DNA of 64,000 nucleotides from Streptomyces griseosporeus. GTDB lineage: Bacteria > Actinomycetota > Actinomycetes > Streptomycetales > Streptomycetaceae. The position numbers were made by a program, and so were the translations under genes. This document shows, one piece after another, positions 51,373-60,052 of the stretch (position 1 is the stretch's first letter; each line of letters opens with the position of its first letter). The stretch is from positions 1 to 64,000 of the forward strand of contig NZ_BNBR01000003.1 in assembly GCF_014656055.1 (NCBI RefSeq). The letters run 5' to 3'. The notes under the pieces were generated by a model, which searched no databases, was not told the origin of the DNA, and saw only the letters and a list, made by a program, of their open reading frames with translations.

Positions 51373-52530
51373 TCAGCCCGCCACCGACACCGAGGGCTCG
51401 CCGGAGGCGACGCCGTCGGCCTCCATCTGCTCGGCGAGCTTCATCGCCTCCTCGATGAGGGTCTCGACGATCTTGGACTCGGGGACGGTCTTGATGACCT
51501 CGCCCTTGACGAAGATCTGGCCCTTGCCGTTGCCGGAGGCGACGCCGAGGTCGGCCTCGCGGGCCTCGCCCGGGCCGTTCACCACGCAGCCCATCACCGC
51601 GACGCGGAGGGGGACCTCCATGCCGGTGAGGCCGGCGGTGACCTCTTCGGCGAGCTTGTAGACGTCGACCTGGGCGCGGCCGCAGGACGGGCAGGAGACG
51701 ATCTCCAGGCCGCGCTGGCGCAGGCCGAGGGACTGCAGGATCTGGAGGCCGACCTTGACCTCCTCGACGGGCGGGGCGGAGAGGGAGACGCGGATGGTGT
51801 CGCCGATGCCCTGGGAGAGCAGCGCGCCGAAGGCGACCGCGGACTTGATCGTGCCCTGGAAGGCCGGGCCCGCCTCGGTCACGCCGAGGTGGAGGGGGTA
51901 GTCGCACTGGGCGGCGAGCTGGCGGTAGGCCTCGATCATCACGACGGGGTCGTTGTGCTTGACCGAGATCTTGATGTCGCGGAAGTCGTGCTCCTCGAAG
52001 AGGGACGCCTCCCACAGCGCCGACTCGACCAGCGCCTCCGGGGTCGCCTTGCCGTACTTCTCCAGCAGGCGCCGGTCCAGGGAGCCGGCGTTGACGCCGA
52101 TGCGGATCGGGGTGCCGTGGTCCTTGGCGGCCTTGGCGATCTCCTTGACCTGGTCGTCGAACTTCTTGATGTTGCCGGGGTTGACGCGGACGGCGGCGCA
52201 GCCGGCCTCGATGGCGGCGAAGACGTACTTCGGCTGGAAGTGGATGTCGGCGATGACCGGGATCTGCGACTTGCGGGCGATCGTCGCGAGGGCGTCGGCG
52301 TCGTCCTGCGTGGGGCAGGCGACGCGGACGATCTGGCAGCCGGACGCGGTGAGTTCGGCGATCTGCTGGAGCGTGGCGCCGATGTCCGACGTACGGGTCG
52401 TGGTCATCGACTGGACCGACACGGGCGCGTCGCCGCCGACCGCCACGGATCCGACCTGGATCTGCCGGCTCTTCCGGCGCTCGGCGAGCTTGGTCGGAAC
52501 GGACGGCATGCCGAGAGAAATCGCAGTCAT
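51373..52530 (-). CDS. ispG: 4-hydroxy-3-methylbut-2-enyl diphosphate synthase
   Basis: 385 aa [4Fe-4S] enzyme of the MEP isoprenoid pathway that converts MEcPP to HMBPP. The cluster cysteines lie in [10 protein letters not shown] and GCVVNGPGE near the C-terminus. The N-terminal TIM-barrel part contains [14 protein letters not shown] and the [10 protein letters not shown] segment. ATG 52530 is the family start; the frame continues upstream to 52686 without similarity. rseP lies immediately upstream on the same strand, dxr beyond it. Confidence 0.96.
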   Translation of the reverse strand: MTAISLGMPSVPTKLAERRKSRQIQVGSVAVGGDAPVSVQSMTTTRTSDIGATLQQIAELTASGCQIVRVACPTQDDADALATIARKSQIPVIADIHFQPKYVFAAIEAGCAAVRVNPGNIKKFDDQVKEIAKAAKDHGTPIRIGVNAGSLDRRLLEKYGKATPEALVESALWEASLFEEHDFRDIKISVKHNDPVVMIEAYRQLAAQCDYPLHLGVTEAGPAFQGTIKSAVAFGALLSQGIGDTIRVSLSAPPVEEVKVGLQILQSLGLRQRGLEIVSCPSCGRAQVDVYKLAEEVTAGLTGMEVPLRVAVMGCVVNGPGEAREADLGVASGNGKGQIFVKGEVIKTVPESKIVETLIEEAMKLAEQMEADGVASGEPSVSVAG

Positions 52531-52656
52531 CTGCTGTGCAACCCCAAGTCGTGGATCAAGGTCCGGTCCCGTCAGCGGCGGGCTCCGGGTTTCGAGATTA
52601 CGGCACGGGCGATCGGCCGGGCACATCCCACCGGCAAACCCACCCGATGGGACGGT

Positions 52657-52684
52657 GCCCGGGCGCCCCTCAGGGTGCCCGGGC
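52657..52684 (-). terminator. rseP terminator
   Basis: Two copies of GCCCGGGC (52657-52664 and 52677-52684) with inner GCCC/GGGT pairing form a 12-bp stem with one wobble and a 4-base loop, 18 bases after the rseP stop. Confidence 0.7.
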
Positions 52685-52702
52685 ATCGTGAACGCCGTGC
52701 GG

Positions 52703-54007
52703 CTAGGAGATTCTCACCGGGTTGACGACGTCCGCGATCAGGACGAGGACGGTGAAGCAGATGAAGATGCCCGCCACCACGTAGGCCACCGGCATCAGCT
52801 TCGCCACGTCGAACGGGCCCGGGTCCGGGCGGCGCAGGACGCGGGCCACGTTGCGGCGCAGCGACTCCCACAGGGCGCCCGCGATGTGGCCGCCGTCGAG
52901 CGGGAGCAGCGGCAGCATGTTGAACAGGAACAGGGAGAGGTTGAAGCCGGCGACGAGGAAGACCGCCATGGCCAGCTGCTGGCTGGCGGGGATGTCCAGC
53001 GTGAAGATCTCGCCGCCGACGCGGGCGGCGCCGACCACGCCCATCGGGGAGTCGGGGGCGCGGGGCGCGCCGTTGAAGGCGGCGTCCCACAGGGCGGGGA
53101 TCTTGGCGGGCAGGGCGACGAGGGAGTCGACGGCGTCCCCGACGCGGTCGGTCATCCAGGTGACGGACTCGCCGAAGTCCTGCTTGACGACGCCGGTGGC
53201 GGCGCTGAAGCCGAGGAAGCCGGCCTTGACGTACTCACCCTGGACGTAGGCGCCGCCGGCGTCCTTCTTGACCAGCATGTTGGTGGCGATCTTGGCGTGC
53301 AGGGTCAGTTCCTGGCCCTTGCGGTCGACGACGATCGTCACGTCCTTGCCGGCGCTGTCGCGGATCAGGTCGGACAGGGTGTTCCAGTCGTCGGTGCGGC
53401 GGCCGTCGAAGGCGACGATCTTGTCGCCGGCCTTCATGCCGGCGGCCGCGGCCGGGGAGGGCGGGTCGGACTTCTTGCAGGTGTCGCGGTTCTCGCTCTG
53501 CGCGATGACGCACGGGGAGATGGAGCTGACGGTGGTGGTCTGCTGCTGGATGCCGAAGCCCATGAGGACCGTGAGGAACAGGCCGATGGCCAGGATCAGG
53601 TTCATGAACGGGCCCGCGAACATCACGATGACCCGCTTCCACGGCTTGCGCGTGTAGAACAGGCGGGTCTCGTCGCCCGGCTGGAGCTCCTCGAAGGCGG
53701 CCGAGCGGGCGTCCTCGATCATGCCGCGCCAGGGCGAGGTGGAGCGCGCCTGGATACGGCCGTCGTCGCCGGGCGGGAACATGCCGATCATGCGGATGTA
53801 GCCGCCGAGCGGGATGGCCTTGACGCCGTACTCCGTCTCGCCCTTCTTGCGCGACCAGATGGTCGGGCCGAAGCCCACCATGTACTGGGGCACGCGGATG
53901 CCGAAGAGCTTGGCGGTGGACAGATGCCCCAGCTCGTGCCAGGCGATCGAGACGAGCAGGCCGACCGCGAAGACGACTATGCCGAGGATCATCATCAGGG
54001 TCGTCAT
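52703..54007 (-). CDS. rseP: RseP-type site-2 (intramembrane) metalloprotease
   Basis: 434 aa integral membrane zinc protease, which cuts anti-sigma factors inside the membrane and may also clear signal peptides. The zinc motif HELGH is at residues 24-28 in the first membrane helix and the second site is [12 protein letters not shown] in the third. A PDZ domain sits between them in the extracytoplasmic loop (about 165-290), which also contains a cysteine-rich [13 protein letters not shown] segment. ATG 54007 overlaps the dxr stop codon (ATGA), so it is translated with dxr, as in many bacteria. Confidence 0.94.
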   Translation of the reverse strand: MTTLMMILGIVVFAVGLLVSIAWHELGHLSTAKLFGIRVPQYMVGFGPTIWSRKKGETEYGVKAIPLGGYIRMIGMFPPGDDGRIQARSTSPWRGMIEDARSAAFEELQPGDETRLFYTRKPWKRVIVMFAGPFMNLILAIGLFLTVLMGFGIQQQTTTVSSISPCVIAQSENRDTCKKSDPPSPAAAAGMKAGDKIVAFDGRRTDDWNTLSDLIRDSAGKDVTIVVDRKGQELTLHAKIATNMLVKKDAGGAYVQGEYVKAGFLGFSAATGVVKQDFGESVTWMTDRVGDAVDSLVALPAKIPALWDAAFNGAPRAPDSPMGVVGAARVGGEIFTLDIPASQQLAMAVFLVAGFNLSLFLFNMLPLLPLDGGHIAGALWESLRRNVARVLRRPDPGPFDVAKLMPVAYVVAGIFICFTVLVLIADVVNPVRIS

Positions 54008-55260
54008 GCACGGGCCTCCGCCGTCTTCGCCGTCAGTTCCCTGGCCCGGGCCCTCGCCCAGGTCTCCGCTTCGAGGACGTCCGGCACGGTCAGTGAAGTT
54101 CCCGTACGCGGCGTGCCGTGTTCCTCGACCACGCGGGTGACGGTCTCCATGATTCCGTTGAAGGGCAGGGTGCCGTTCAGGAACGCCTCCACGCACTCCT
54201 CGTTGGCCGCATTGAACACCGCCGGGGCGGTGCCCGCGAGCTCACCGACGTGCCGGGCGAGGTTCACCGACGGGAAGGCCTCGTTGTCCAGCGGGAAGAA
54301 CTCCCAGGTGGAGGCCTTGCTCCAGTCGAACGCGGGGGCCGCGTCGGGGACGCGTTCGGGCCAGCCCAGGCCGATGGCGATCGGCCCGCGCATGTCGGGG
54401 GGCGTCGCCTGCGCCATCGTCGATCCGTCCGTGAACTCCACCATCGAGTGGACATACGACTGCGGGTGCACGACGACCTCAATGCGGTCGAAGGGAATGT
54501 CGTAGAGGAGGTGCGCCTCGATGACCTCCAGGCCCTTGTTGACGAGGGTCGCGGAGTTGACCGTGATCACCGGGCCCATGGCCCAGGTGGGGTGGGCGAG
54601 GGCGTCCTCGACGGTGACGTTCGCCAGCTCGTCCCTGGTGCGGCCGCGGAAGGGGCCGCCGGAGGCGGTGACGACGAGCTTGCGGACGTCGGCGCGGGTG
54701 CCGGCGGCGAGCGCCTGGAAGAGGGCGGCGTGCTCGGAGTCGACGGGGATGATCTGCCCGGGCTTGGCGAGCGCCTTGACCAGCGGGCCGCCGACGATGA
54801 GCGACTCCTTGTTGGCGAGGGCGAGGGTGCGGCCCGCCTCCAGGGCGGCGAGGGTCGGCGCGAGGCCGATGGAGCCGGTGATGCCGTTGAGCACGGTGTG
54901 GCAGGCGGAGGCGGCGACCTGGGTGGCCGCGTCGGGGCCGGCGAGGATCTCGGGAAGGGGTTCGCCGGGGCCGTACTCGGCGGCGAGGGCCTCGCGCAGC
55001 GCCGGTACGGCGTCCTCGCGGGCGACCGCCACGGTCCGCACCCGCAGCCTGCGGGCCTGCTCGGCGAGGAGGGCGATCCGGCCGCCGTTGGCGGAGAGCG
55101 CGGTGACCCGGAAGCGGTCCGGGTTGCGCAGGACGAGGTCGATGGCCTGGGTGCCGATCGACCCCGTGGAGCCGAGGATCACCACGTCCTTCGGGCCGTC
55201 GCCCGTGACCGGGTCGTAGACGAGGTGGGGGTCGGCGAGGGGTGCGGGACTGTCGGTCAT
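54004..55260 (-). CDS. dxr: 1-deoxy-D-xylulose 5-phosphate reductoisomerase
   Basis: 418 aa. It converts DXP to MEP, the committing step of the non-mevalonate isoprenoid pathway and the target of fosmidomycin. The NADPH-binding motif GSTGSIGTQ is at about residues 30-38. The substrate loop [11 protein letters not shown] and VDGPDMR-like segments are clear, and the C-terminus has the SFDIIEAV-equivalent [11 protein letters not shown] 55260. With ispG and rseP it forms the dxr-rseP-ispG string typical of actinobacteria. Confidence 0.96.
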   Translation of the reverse strand: MTDSPAPLADPHLVYDPVTGDGPKDVVILGSTGSIGTQAIDLVLRNPDRFRVTALSANGGRIALLAEQARRLRVRTVAVAREDAVPALREALAAEYGPGEPLPEILAGPDAATQVAASACHTVLNGITGSIGLAPTLAALEAGRTLALANKESLIVGGPLVKALAKPGQIIPVDSEHAALFQALAAGTRADVRKLVVTASGGPFRGRTRDELANVTVEDALAHPTWAMGPVITVNSATLVNKGLEVIEAHLLYDIPFDRIEVVVHPQSYVHSMVEFTDGSTMAQATPPDMRGPIAIGLGWPERVPDAAPAFDWSKASTWEFFPLDNEAFPSVNLARHVGELAGTAPAVFNAANEECVEAFLNGTLPFNGIMETVTRVVEEHGTPRTGTSLTVPDVLEAETWARARARELTAKTAEARA

Positions 55261-55401
55261 TGCTCCATTGTGGCCGCATGCGCGGGTGCGGCGGGCAGGG
55301 TGTCCCCCTCGTGGGTCGCGTGACGTGCGTCGGCCGACGGGCGTGTGCCGGTGCGGGCGCGGGAGATCACCCCATCGGGTGAAGGCGCCGGGCCCCGGGC
55401 G

Positions 55402-55431
55402 GAGGGGCGCTCCAGGGGAGGAGCGCCCCTC
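55402..55431 (-). terminator. Hairpin downstream of the acyl-CoA dehydrogenase gene
   Basis: 11-bp perfect stem (55402-55412 with 55421-55431) and an 8-base loop, 28 bases past the stop at 55459. Confidence 0.75.
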
Positions 55432-55458
55432 TCAGGGCGGCGCACCGGGGGCCGGCTC

Positions 55459-57402
55459 TCACCGGATCGGGCGGTGCACGTTCTCCTTCGTGCTGGCGCC
55501 GGGGGCGGCCTCCGCGATCCACGGGCCGTCGTCGGACGGGTCGACGATGCCGGCCTCCAGCCAGGCGTACGTGCCGGTGAGGACGCCCTTGACGACCCGG
55601 CGGTCGTGTTCGTCGGTGTTGGTCCACAGGCGGTTGAACAGCTCGTCGACGCGGATGCGGGACTGGCGGCAGAAGGCGTCGGCGAGCTGGTAGGCCTCGC
55701 GGCCGTGCTCGCCGCGGGCGCGGAGCATCTCGGCGCGGACGCAGGCGGCGCTCATCGCGAACAGTTCGGCGCCGATGTCGACGACGCGGCCGAGGAAGCC
55801 CTGCTTGGACTCCATGCGGCCCTGCCAGCGGGACATGGCGTAGAAGGTGGAGCGGGCGAGTTTGCGGGCGGTGCGCTCCACATGGCGCAGGTGCGGGGAG
55901 AGGTCCACCTCGTGCTTGAACTCGTTGTAGGAGGTGGGGAGCTGGCCGGGGCCCGCGACCAGCTTCGGCAGCCACTTGGCGTAGAAGACGCCCGCGTTGG
56001 CGCCTGCCTTCGCCTTGTCGGACAGGGACTTGTCGGGGTCGATGAGGTCGCCCGCGACCGTCAGGTGGGCGTCGACGGCCTCGCGGGCGATCAGCAGGTG
56101 CATGATCTCGGTGGAGCCCTCGAAGATGCGGTTGATGCGCAGGTCGCGCAGGAGCTGTTCGGCGGGGACGGCACGCTCGCCGCGCGCGCGCAGCGACTCG
56201 GCGGTCTCGAAGCCGCGTCCGCCGCGGATCTGGACGAGTTCGTCGGCCATGAGCCAGGCCATCTCGGAGGCGTACAGCTTGGCGAGGGCGCCCTCGATGC
56301 GGATGTCGTTGCGGTCCTCGTCGGCCATCTGGGAGGCGAGGTCGGTGACGGCCTCCAGGGCGAAGGTGGTGGCGGCGATGAAGGAGATCTTCGCGCCGAC
56401 GGCCTCGTGGTGGGCGATGGGCTTGCCCCACTGCTCGCGGGCGGCGGACCACTCGCGGGCGATCTTCAGGCACCACTTGCCGGCGGCGACGCAGGAGGCG
56501 GGCAGGGAGAGGCGGCCGGTGTTGAGGGTGGTGAGGGCGATCTTCAGGCCCTGGCCCTCCTCCCCGATGCGGTGGGCGGCGGGGACGCGGACCTGGTGGA
56601 AGCGGGTGACGCCGTTCTCGATGCCGCGCAGGCCCAGGAAGGCGTTGCGGTTCTCGACGGTGATGCCGGGTGAGTTGGTCTCGACGACGAAGGCGGTGAT
56701 GCCGCCGCGGTGGCCCTCGCTCCTGGGGACGCGGGCCATGACGACGAGGAGGTCGGCGACGACGCCGTTGGTGGTCCACAGCTTCACGCCGTCGAGGACG
56801 TAGTCGTCCCCGTCGGGTACGGCGGTGGTGGCGAGGCGAGCGGGGTCGGAGCCGACGTCGGGCTCGGTGAGCAGGAAGGCGCTGATGTCGGTGCGGGCGC
56901 AGCGGGGCAGGAAGCGTTCCTTCTGCTCCTGGGTGCCGAAGAGCTTCAGCGGCTGGGGGACGCCGATGGACTGGTGCGCGGAGAGCAGTACGCCGATCGC
57001 GGGGGACGCGGAGCCGACCAGGGCGAGGGCCTTGTTGTAGTAGACCTGGGTGAGGCCGAGTCCGCCGTACTTGGTGTCGATCTTCATGCCGAAGGCGCCG
57101 AGTTCCTTGAGGCCGTTGATGACCTCGTCGGGGATGCGGGCCTCGCGTTCGATGAGGGCGCCGTCGACCTCGGTCTCGACGAAGTCGCGGAGCTTGGCGA
57201 GGAACTCCTCGCCGCGCTGGACGTGCTCGTCGGCCGGGAGCGGGTGGGGGTGGATGAGGTCGAGCCGGAACCGCCCGAGGAACAGTTCCTTGGCGAAGCT
57301 GGGCTTGCGCCAGGTCTGCTCCCGTGCGTCCTCCGCGACCCGGCGGGCCTCACGTTCGGTGACGACGGGTCGTCCGGAAGGGGCTTCGGGGCTTGCGGAC
57401 AT
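55459..57402 (-). CDS. Acyl-CoA dehydrogenase (VLCAD-like)
   Basis: 647 aa FAD enzyme of fatty-acid beta-oxidation with a C-terminal extension of about 180 residues, as in very-long-chain acyl-CoA dehydrogenases. Family blocks are AFLLTEPDVGSDPA (about 175), WTTNG, and RIFEGSTEIMHLL with the catalytic glutamate region. The C-terminus is helical and alanine/arginine-rich. ATG 57402 is preceded by GAGGTGA; a GTG at 57411 is an alternative. It diverges from the NUDIX gene. Confidence 0.92.
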   Translation of the reverse strand: MSASPEAPSGRPVVTEREARRVAEDAREQTWRKPSFAKELFLGRFRLDLIHPHPLPADEHVQRGEEFLAKLRDFVETEVDGALIEREARIPDEVINGLKELGAFGMKIDTKYGGLGLTQVYYNKALALVGSASPAIGVLLSAHQSIGVPQPLKLFGTQEQKERFLPRCARTDISAFLLTEPDVGSDPARLATTAVPDGDDYVLDGVKLWTTNGVVADLLVVMARVPRSEGHRGGITAFVVETNSPGITVENRNAFLGLRGIENGVTRFHQVRVPAAHRIGEEGQGLKIALTTLNTGRLSLPASCVAAGKWCLKIAREWSAAREQWGKPIAHHEAVGAKISFIAATTFALEAVTDLASQMADEDRNDIRIEGALAKLYASEMAWLMADELVQIRGGRGFETAESLRARGERAVPAEQLLRDLRINRIFEGSTEIMHLLIAREAVDAHLTVAGDLIDPDKSLSDKAKAGANAGVFYAKWLPKLVAGPGQLPTSYNEFKHEVDLSPHLRHVERTARKLARSTFYAMSRWQGRMESKQGFLGRVVDIGAELFAMSAACVRAEMLRARGEHGREAYQLADAFCRQSRIRVDELFNRLWTNTDEHDRRVVKGVLTGTYAWLEAGIVDPSDDGPWIAEAAPGASTKENVHRPIR

Positions 57403-57564
57403 GAGGGTCACCTCGCCGTGAATCGGGATCTCGGGACCGTATGGCTACCGACGGGTGCTACCCGATCGTATGTACCCGATCCGGGCCTCCCCCACCAGTC
57501 CGCGTGCGGCCGTTCGGCCGATGTGGACGGAACGGGTCTTCGTGTCCAGGGTCGGGGGGTGCCC

Positions 57565-57570
57565 TAGGGT
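57565..57570 (+). promoter_or_regulatory. Putative -10 box of a leaderless NUDIX promoter
   Basis: TAGGGT lies 8 bases before the NUDIX ATG and no Shine-Dalgarno sequence is present, predicting a leaderless or nearly leaderless mRNA. No good -35 box is seen. Confidence 0.45.
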
Positions 57571-57578
57571 GGCTGGGC

Positions 57579-58080
57579 ATGGCGGTGAAGAAACGGTGCA
57601 CCTCCCGGGTCCTGCTCGTCGACCGCGGCGATCGCCTGCTTCTGCTGTGCGGCCGGGATCCGCGCCGCGAGGGGGCGCGGTGGTGGTACACGGTCGGCGG
57701 CGAGGTGGAGGACGGCGAGGACTACGTCTCTGCCGCGCTGCGTGAGACCTGGGAGGAGACGGGGCTGCGGCTCGCCGCCTCGCGGCTGGGGCCACTGCTG
57801 TGGACGCGACGCGCTCGGTTCAGCTGGGACGGACAGGCCTTCGACCAGTACGAGGAGTACCGTCTGGCCCGGGTGACGGCCGACGAGGCCGCGGGGATCC
57901 GCGTCGACCACGAGGGGGCGCGGCGGCCACGCCTGGTGGTCCGTCGCGGAGCTGGCGGCGACGCGGGAGGCGGTCCGGCCCAAGCGGCTCGCCCGGCTGC
58001 TGCCGCCGGTCCTCGACGGAAGCGCCGGCGCCGGACCCCTGCACCTCGGGGACGTCGACGAGGAGCACGACCCCGAGTGA
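57579..58080 (+). pseudogene. NUDIX hydrolase with a +1 frameshift
   Basis: The Nudix box GGEVEDGEDYVSAALRETWEETG-type pattern (G-x5-E-x7-REUXEEXG) is intact in the first 110 residues, so the N-terminal half would bind and hydrolyse a nucleoside-diphosphate-linked substrate. After the run of five G (57914-57918) the family-like ending continues in the +1 frame as GHAWWSVAELAATREAV and ends at TGA 58078-58080. In the original frame the protein reads through arginine/proline-rich sequence and stays open into the LacI gene. A single extra G (true mutation or sequencing error) explains this. The mRNA is probably leaderless (TAGGGT 8 bases upstream). Confidence 0.7.
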
Positions 58081-58090
58081 GGCGTACTGT

Positions 58091-58106
58091 GTCGAAGCGC
58101 TTCGAC
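58091..58106. promoter_or_regulatory. Palindromic operator-like site 1 of the LacI regulator
   Basis: GTCGAAGCGCTTCGAC is a perfect 16-bp palindrome with the central CG common in LacI-family operators, lying between the NUDIX stop and the lacI-type gene. Confidence 0.65.
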
Positions 58107-58181
58107 GCCGTATGGACACCCGGCCTTTCTCGGGGCTACTGTCGAGTCTCCCCCCCGCCCGCACCTGTAGGTCACGCGCGC

Positions 58182-58198
58182 TGTCGAAGCGCTTCACA
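58182..58198. promoter_or_regulatory. Operator-like site 2 of the LacI regulator
   Basis: TGTCGAAGCGCTTC (58182-58195) repeats 14 bases of site 1 exactly, 92 bp away, with the palindromic core GAAGCGCTTC. It ends 17 bases before the regulator's ATG, so it could block translation-proximal transcription and give autoregulation. Confidence 0.65.
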
Positions 58199-58214
58199 GA
58201 GCTTGGAGAGCCGG

Positions 58215-59231
58215 ATGGTCACCCTTGCCGAGGTCGCCCAGCACGCCGGAGTGTCGGCGAGCACGGTGAGCTATGTCCTCAGCGGCAAGCGGTCGATCTC
58301 GGCGACCACCCGGCAGCGGGTCGAGCAGAGCATCCGCGAACTCGGCTACCACCCCAACGCCGGGGCCCGCGCGCTCGCCAGCAGCAGGTCGAACATCATC
58401 GCGCTGATGATCCCGCTGCGCACGGACATGTACGTACCGGTGATGATGGAGATCGCCATCGCCGTCGCCACGACCGCCCGCACCCACGGGTACGACATCC
58501 TGCTGCTCACCGGCGAGGAGGGTCCCGACGCCGTGCGCCGCGTCACCGGCAGCGGGCTCGCCGACGCGATGATCCTCATGGACGTGGAGCTCGACGACGA
58601 GCGGCTGCCGCTGCTGCGCCGCTCCGGCCAGCCGTCCGTGCTGATCGGTCTGCCCGCCGACACCACCGGCCTGACCTGCGTCGACCTGGACTGGGGCGCC
58701 ACCGGCGCGCTCTGCCTGGAGCACCTCGCCGGGCTGGGCCACCGGGACATCGCCGTCATCGGCGAGGCCCCGGCGGTCTACGAGCGGCACACCGGGTTCG
58801 CCGAGCGCACCCTGGACGGACTGCGCACGCGGGCGAAGGACCTGGGGCTGCGCGTCCTGCACCGGCCCTGCGAGGGCGGGTACGACGCGATGGCCGTGAC
58901 CCTCGCCCGGATCTTCGACGAACGGCCGGCCACCACCGGCTTCGTCGTGCAGAACGAGTCGGCGGTCGAGCCGCTGCTCGCCCTGCTGCGCCAGCAGGGC
59001 CGCGCCGTGCCCGAGGACGTGTCCGTGGTGGCGATCTGCCCGGACCAGGTCGCCGTGCAGGCCTCGGTGCGGCTGACGTCCGTCGCCGTCCCCGCCCAGG
59101 AGATGGGCCGCAACGCCGTCGAGCGACTGGTCGCCAAGCTCGACGGACGCGGCACCGACGACGTCGTGCTCATCGCGCCGGAGCTGACGGTCCGGGCGAG
59201 CACCGGCCCGGCACCGACGCCGGCGGTCTGA
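58215..59231 (+). CDS. LacI-family transcriptional regulator
   Basis: 338 aa. An N-terminal helix-turn-helix (TLAEVAQHAGVSASTVSYV, residues 3-21) with the hinge region after NPNAGARALASSRS-like sequence leads into a sugar-binding periplasmic-protein-like domain (about 60-338). The start is ATG 58215 with GGAG upstream. Two identical GAAGCGCTTC-type sites lie just upstream, so autoregulation is likely. Facing GH12/GH95/GH42 genes, it probably controls them in response to an oligosaccharide. The same frame is open upstream into the NUDIX gene, but the HTH at the N-terminus argues for this start. Confidence 0.9.
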   Translation: MVTLAEVAQHAGVSASTVSYVLSGKRSISATTRQRVEQSIRELGYHPNAGARALASSRSNIIALMIPLRTDMYVPVMMEIAIAVATTARTHGYDILLLTGEEGPDAVRRVTGSGLADAMILMDVELDDERLPLLRRSGQPSVLIGLPADTTGLTCVDLDWGATGALCLEHLAGLGHRDIAVIGEAPAVYERHTGFAERTLDGLRTRAKDLGLRVLHRPCEGGYDAMAVTLARIFDERPATTGFVVQNESAVEPLLALLRQQGRAVPEDVSVVAICPDQVAVQASVRLTSVAVPAQEMGRNAVERLVAKLDGRGTDDVVLIAPELTVRASTGPAPTPAV

Positions 59232-59251
59232 GCGCCACTCCACACGAGAAA

Positions 59252-59283
59252 AGGGCCGGCCTCCCGCGCGGGAAGCCGGCCCT
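59252..59283. terminator. Bidirectional terminator between the LacI regulator and GH12
   Basis: AGGGCCGGC (59252-59260) pairs with GCCGGCCCT (59275-59283), and inside it TCCC pairs with GGGA around a GCGC loop, with one mismatch between the two stems. The genes on either side end at 59231 and 59293. Confidence 0.8.
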
Positions 59284-59292
59284 CCGCCCATC

Positions 59293-60006
59293 TCAGCTTC
59301 CGCTGACCGTCAGGTTGTTGGTGGTGAAGTTCAGGCCGCCGGACGACGACGTGATCTCGTAGCCGAACTGCACGTCCCCGATGGTCTCGTTGCCGAACCA
59401 GCCCTTGGTGTCCTTGATCCACTTCAGGATCGGCAGGATGTTGACCGTGCCGGAGGTGGAGTTCGAGGTGCGGATGAAGGAGAACACCTCGTTGGCGCCG
59501 TTGGTGCCCTTGTAGACGGTCCAGGTGTGGCCGCCGAGGGTGACGGTTCCCTGCGAGGTGCCGAGCGGGCCGACGGCTCCGGTCTTGTTGACCCAGAGCA
59601 TGATCTCGTAGTCGTAGTCGGTGTCCCAGATGTCGTACGACGTGTTGTACGCGCCGGACGACGGGACGGTGACGTTGTAGTTGCTGGTCAGCGAGGTGAG
59701 GGAGGTGATCGACTTGTTGATCACCTTCTTGGAGTCCGGGTAGGACTTGATGCCGCCGGTGTTGGGGTGGTTCGCCCACACGCCCCAGTTGGTGCCGGAG
59801 TTGGCCCAGACGCACTGGCTGCCGGCGCCGGAGCCCCAGATGTTGTTGTAGAGGGTGTAGCCGTTCAGGGTGGTGTTGCCCCACTGGTCGCAGGTGTTCC
59901 AGACGGCGGCCGAGGCGGGGGCGGAGGCGAGGCCGACCGTGGCGCCGAGGGCCAGCGCGGGGGCGAGGGCGGCCATCGTGGCCTTGCGGAGCGTGCGCGT
60001 TGCCAT
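59293..60006 (-). CDS. Secreted GH12 endo-beta-1,4-glucanase/xyloglucanase
   Basis: 237 aa. A Sec signal (MATRTLRKATMAALAPALAL..., cleaved after about ASA at residue 33) precedes a GH12 beta-jelly-roll domain. The nucleophile Glu134 (DYEIMLW) and the acid/base Glu217 (FGYEITS) are in place. There is no carbohydrate-binding module, unlike many Streptomyces GH12 enzymes. GH12 includes endoglucanases and xyloglucan-specific endoglucanases; the GH95 and GH42 genes just upstream (46-bp gap, same strand) favour xyloglucan. ATG 60006 with GGAAGGACACC upstream. Confidence 0.88.
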   Translation of the reverse strand: MATRTLRKATMAALAPALALGATVGLASAPASAAVWNTCDQWGNTTLNGYTLYNNIWGSGAGSQCVWANSGTNWGVWANHPNTGGIKSYPDSKKVINKSITSLTSLTSNYNVTVPSSGAYNTSYDIWDTDYDYEIMLWVNKTGAVGPLGTSQGTVTLGGHTWTVYKGTNGANEVFSFIRTSNSTSGTVNILPILKWIKDTKGWFGNETIGDVQFGYEITSSSGGLNFTTNNLTVSGS

Positions 60007-60052
60007 GGTGTCCCTTCCATGGGTGGGGGGAATTGCGGGGGTCACCCCGTCC

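Noticed and set aside
57441..59231. A 596-aa NUDIX-LacI fusion protein
   Set aside because: The link region is arginine/proline-rich frame-shifted sequence; the NUDIX family ending exists in the +1 frame and the LacI HTH needs its own N-terminus.
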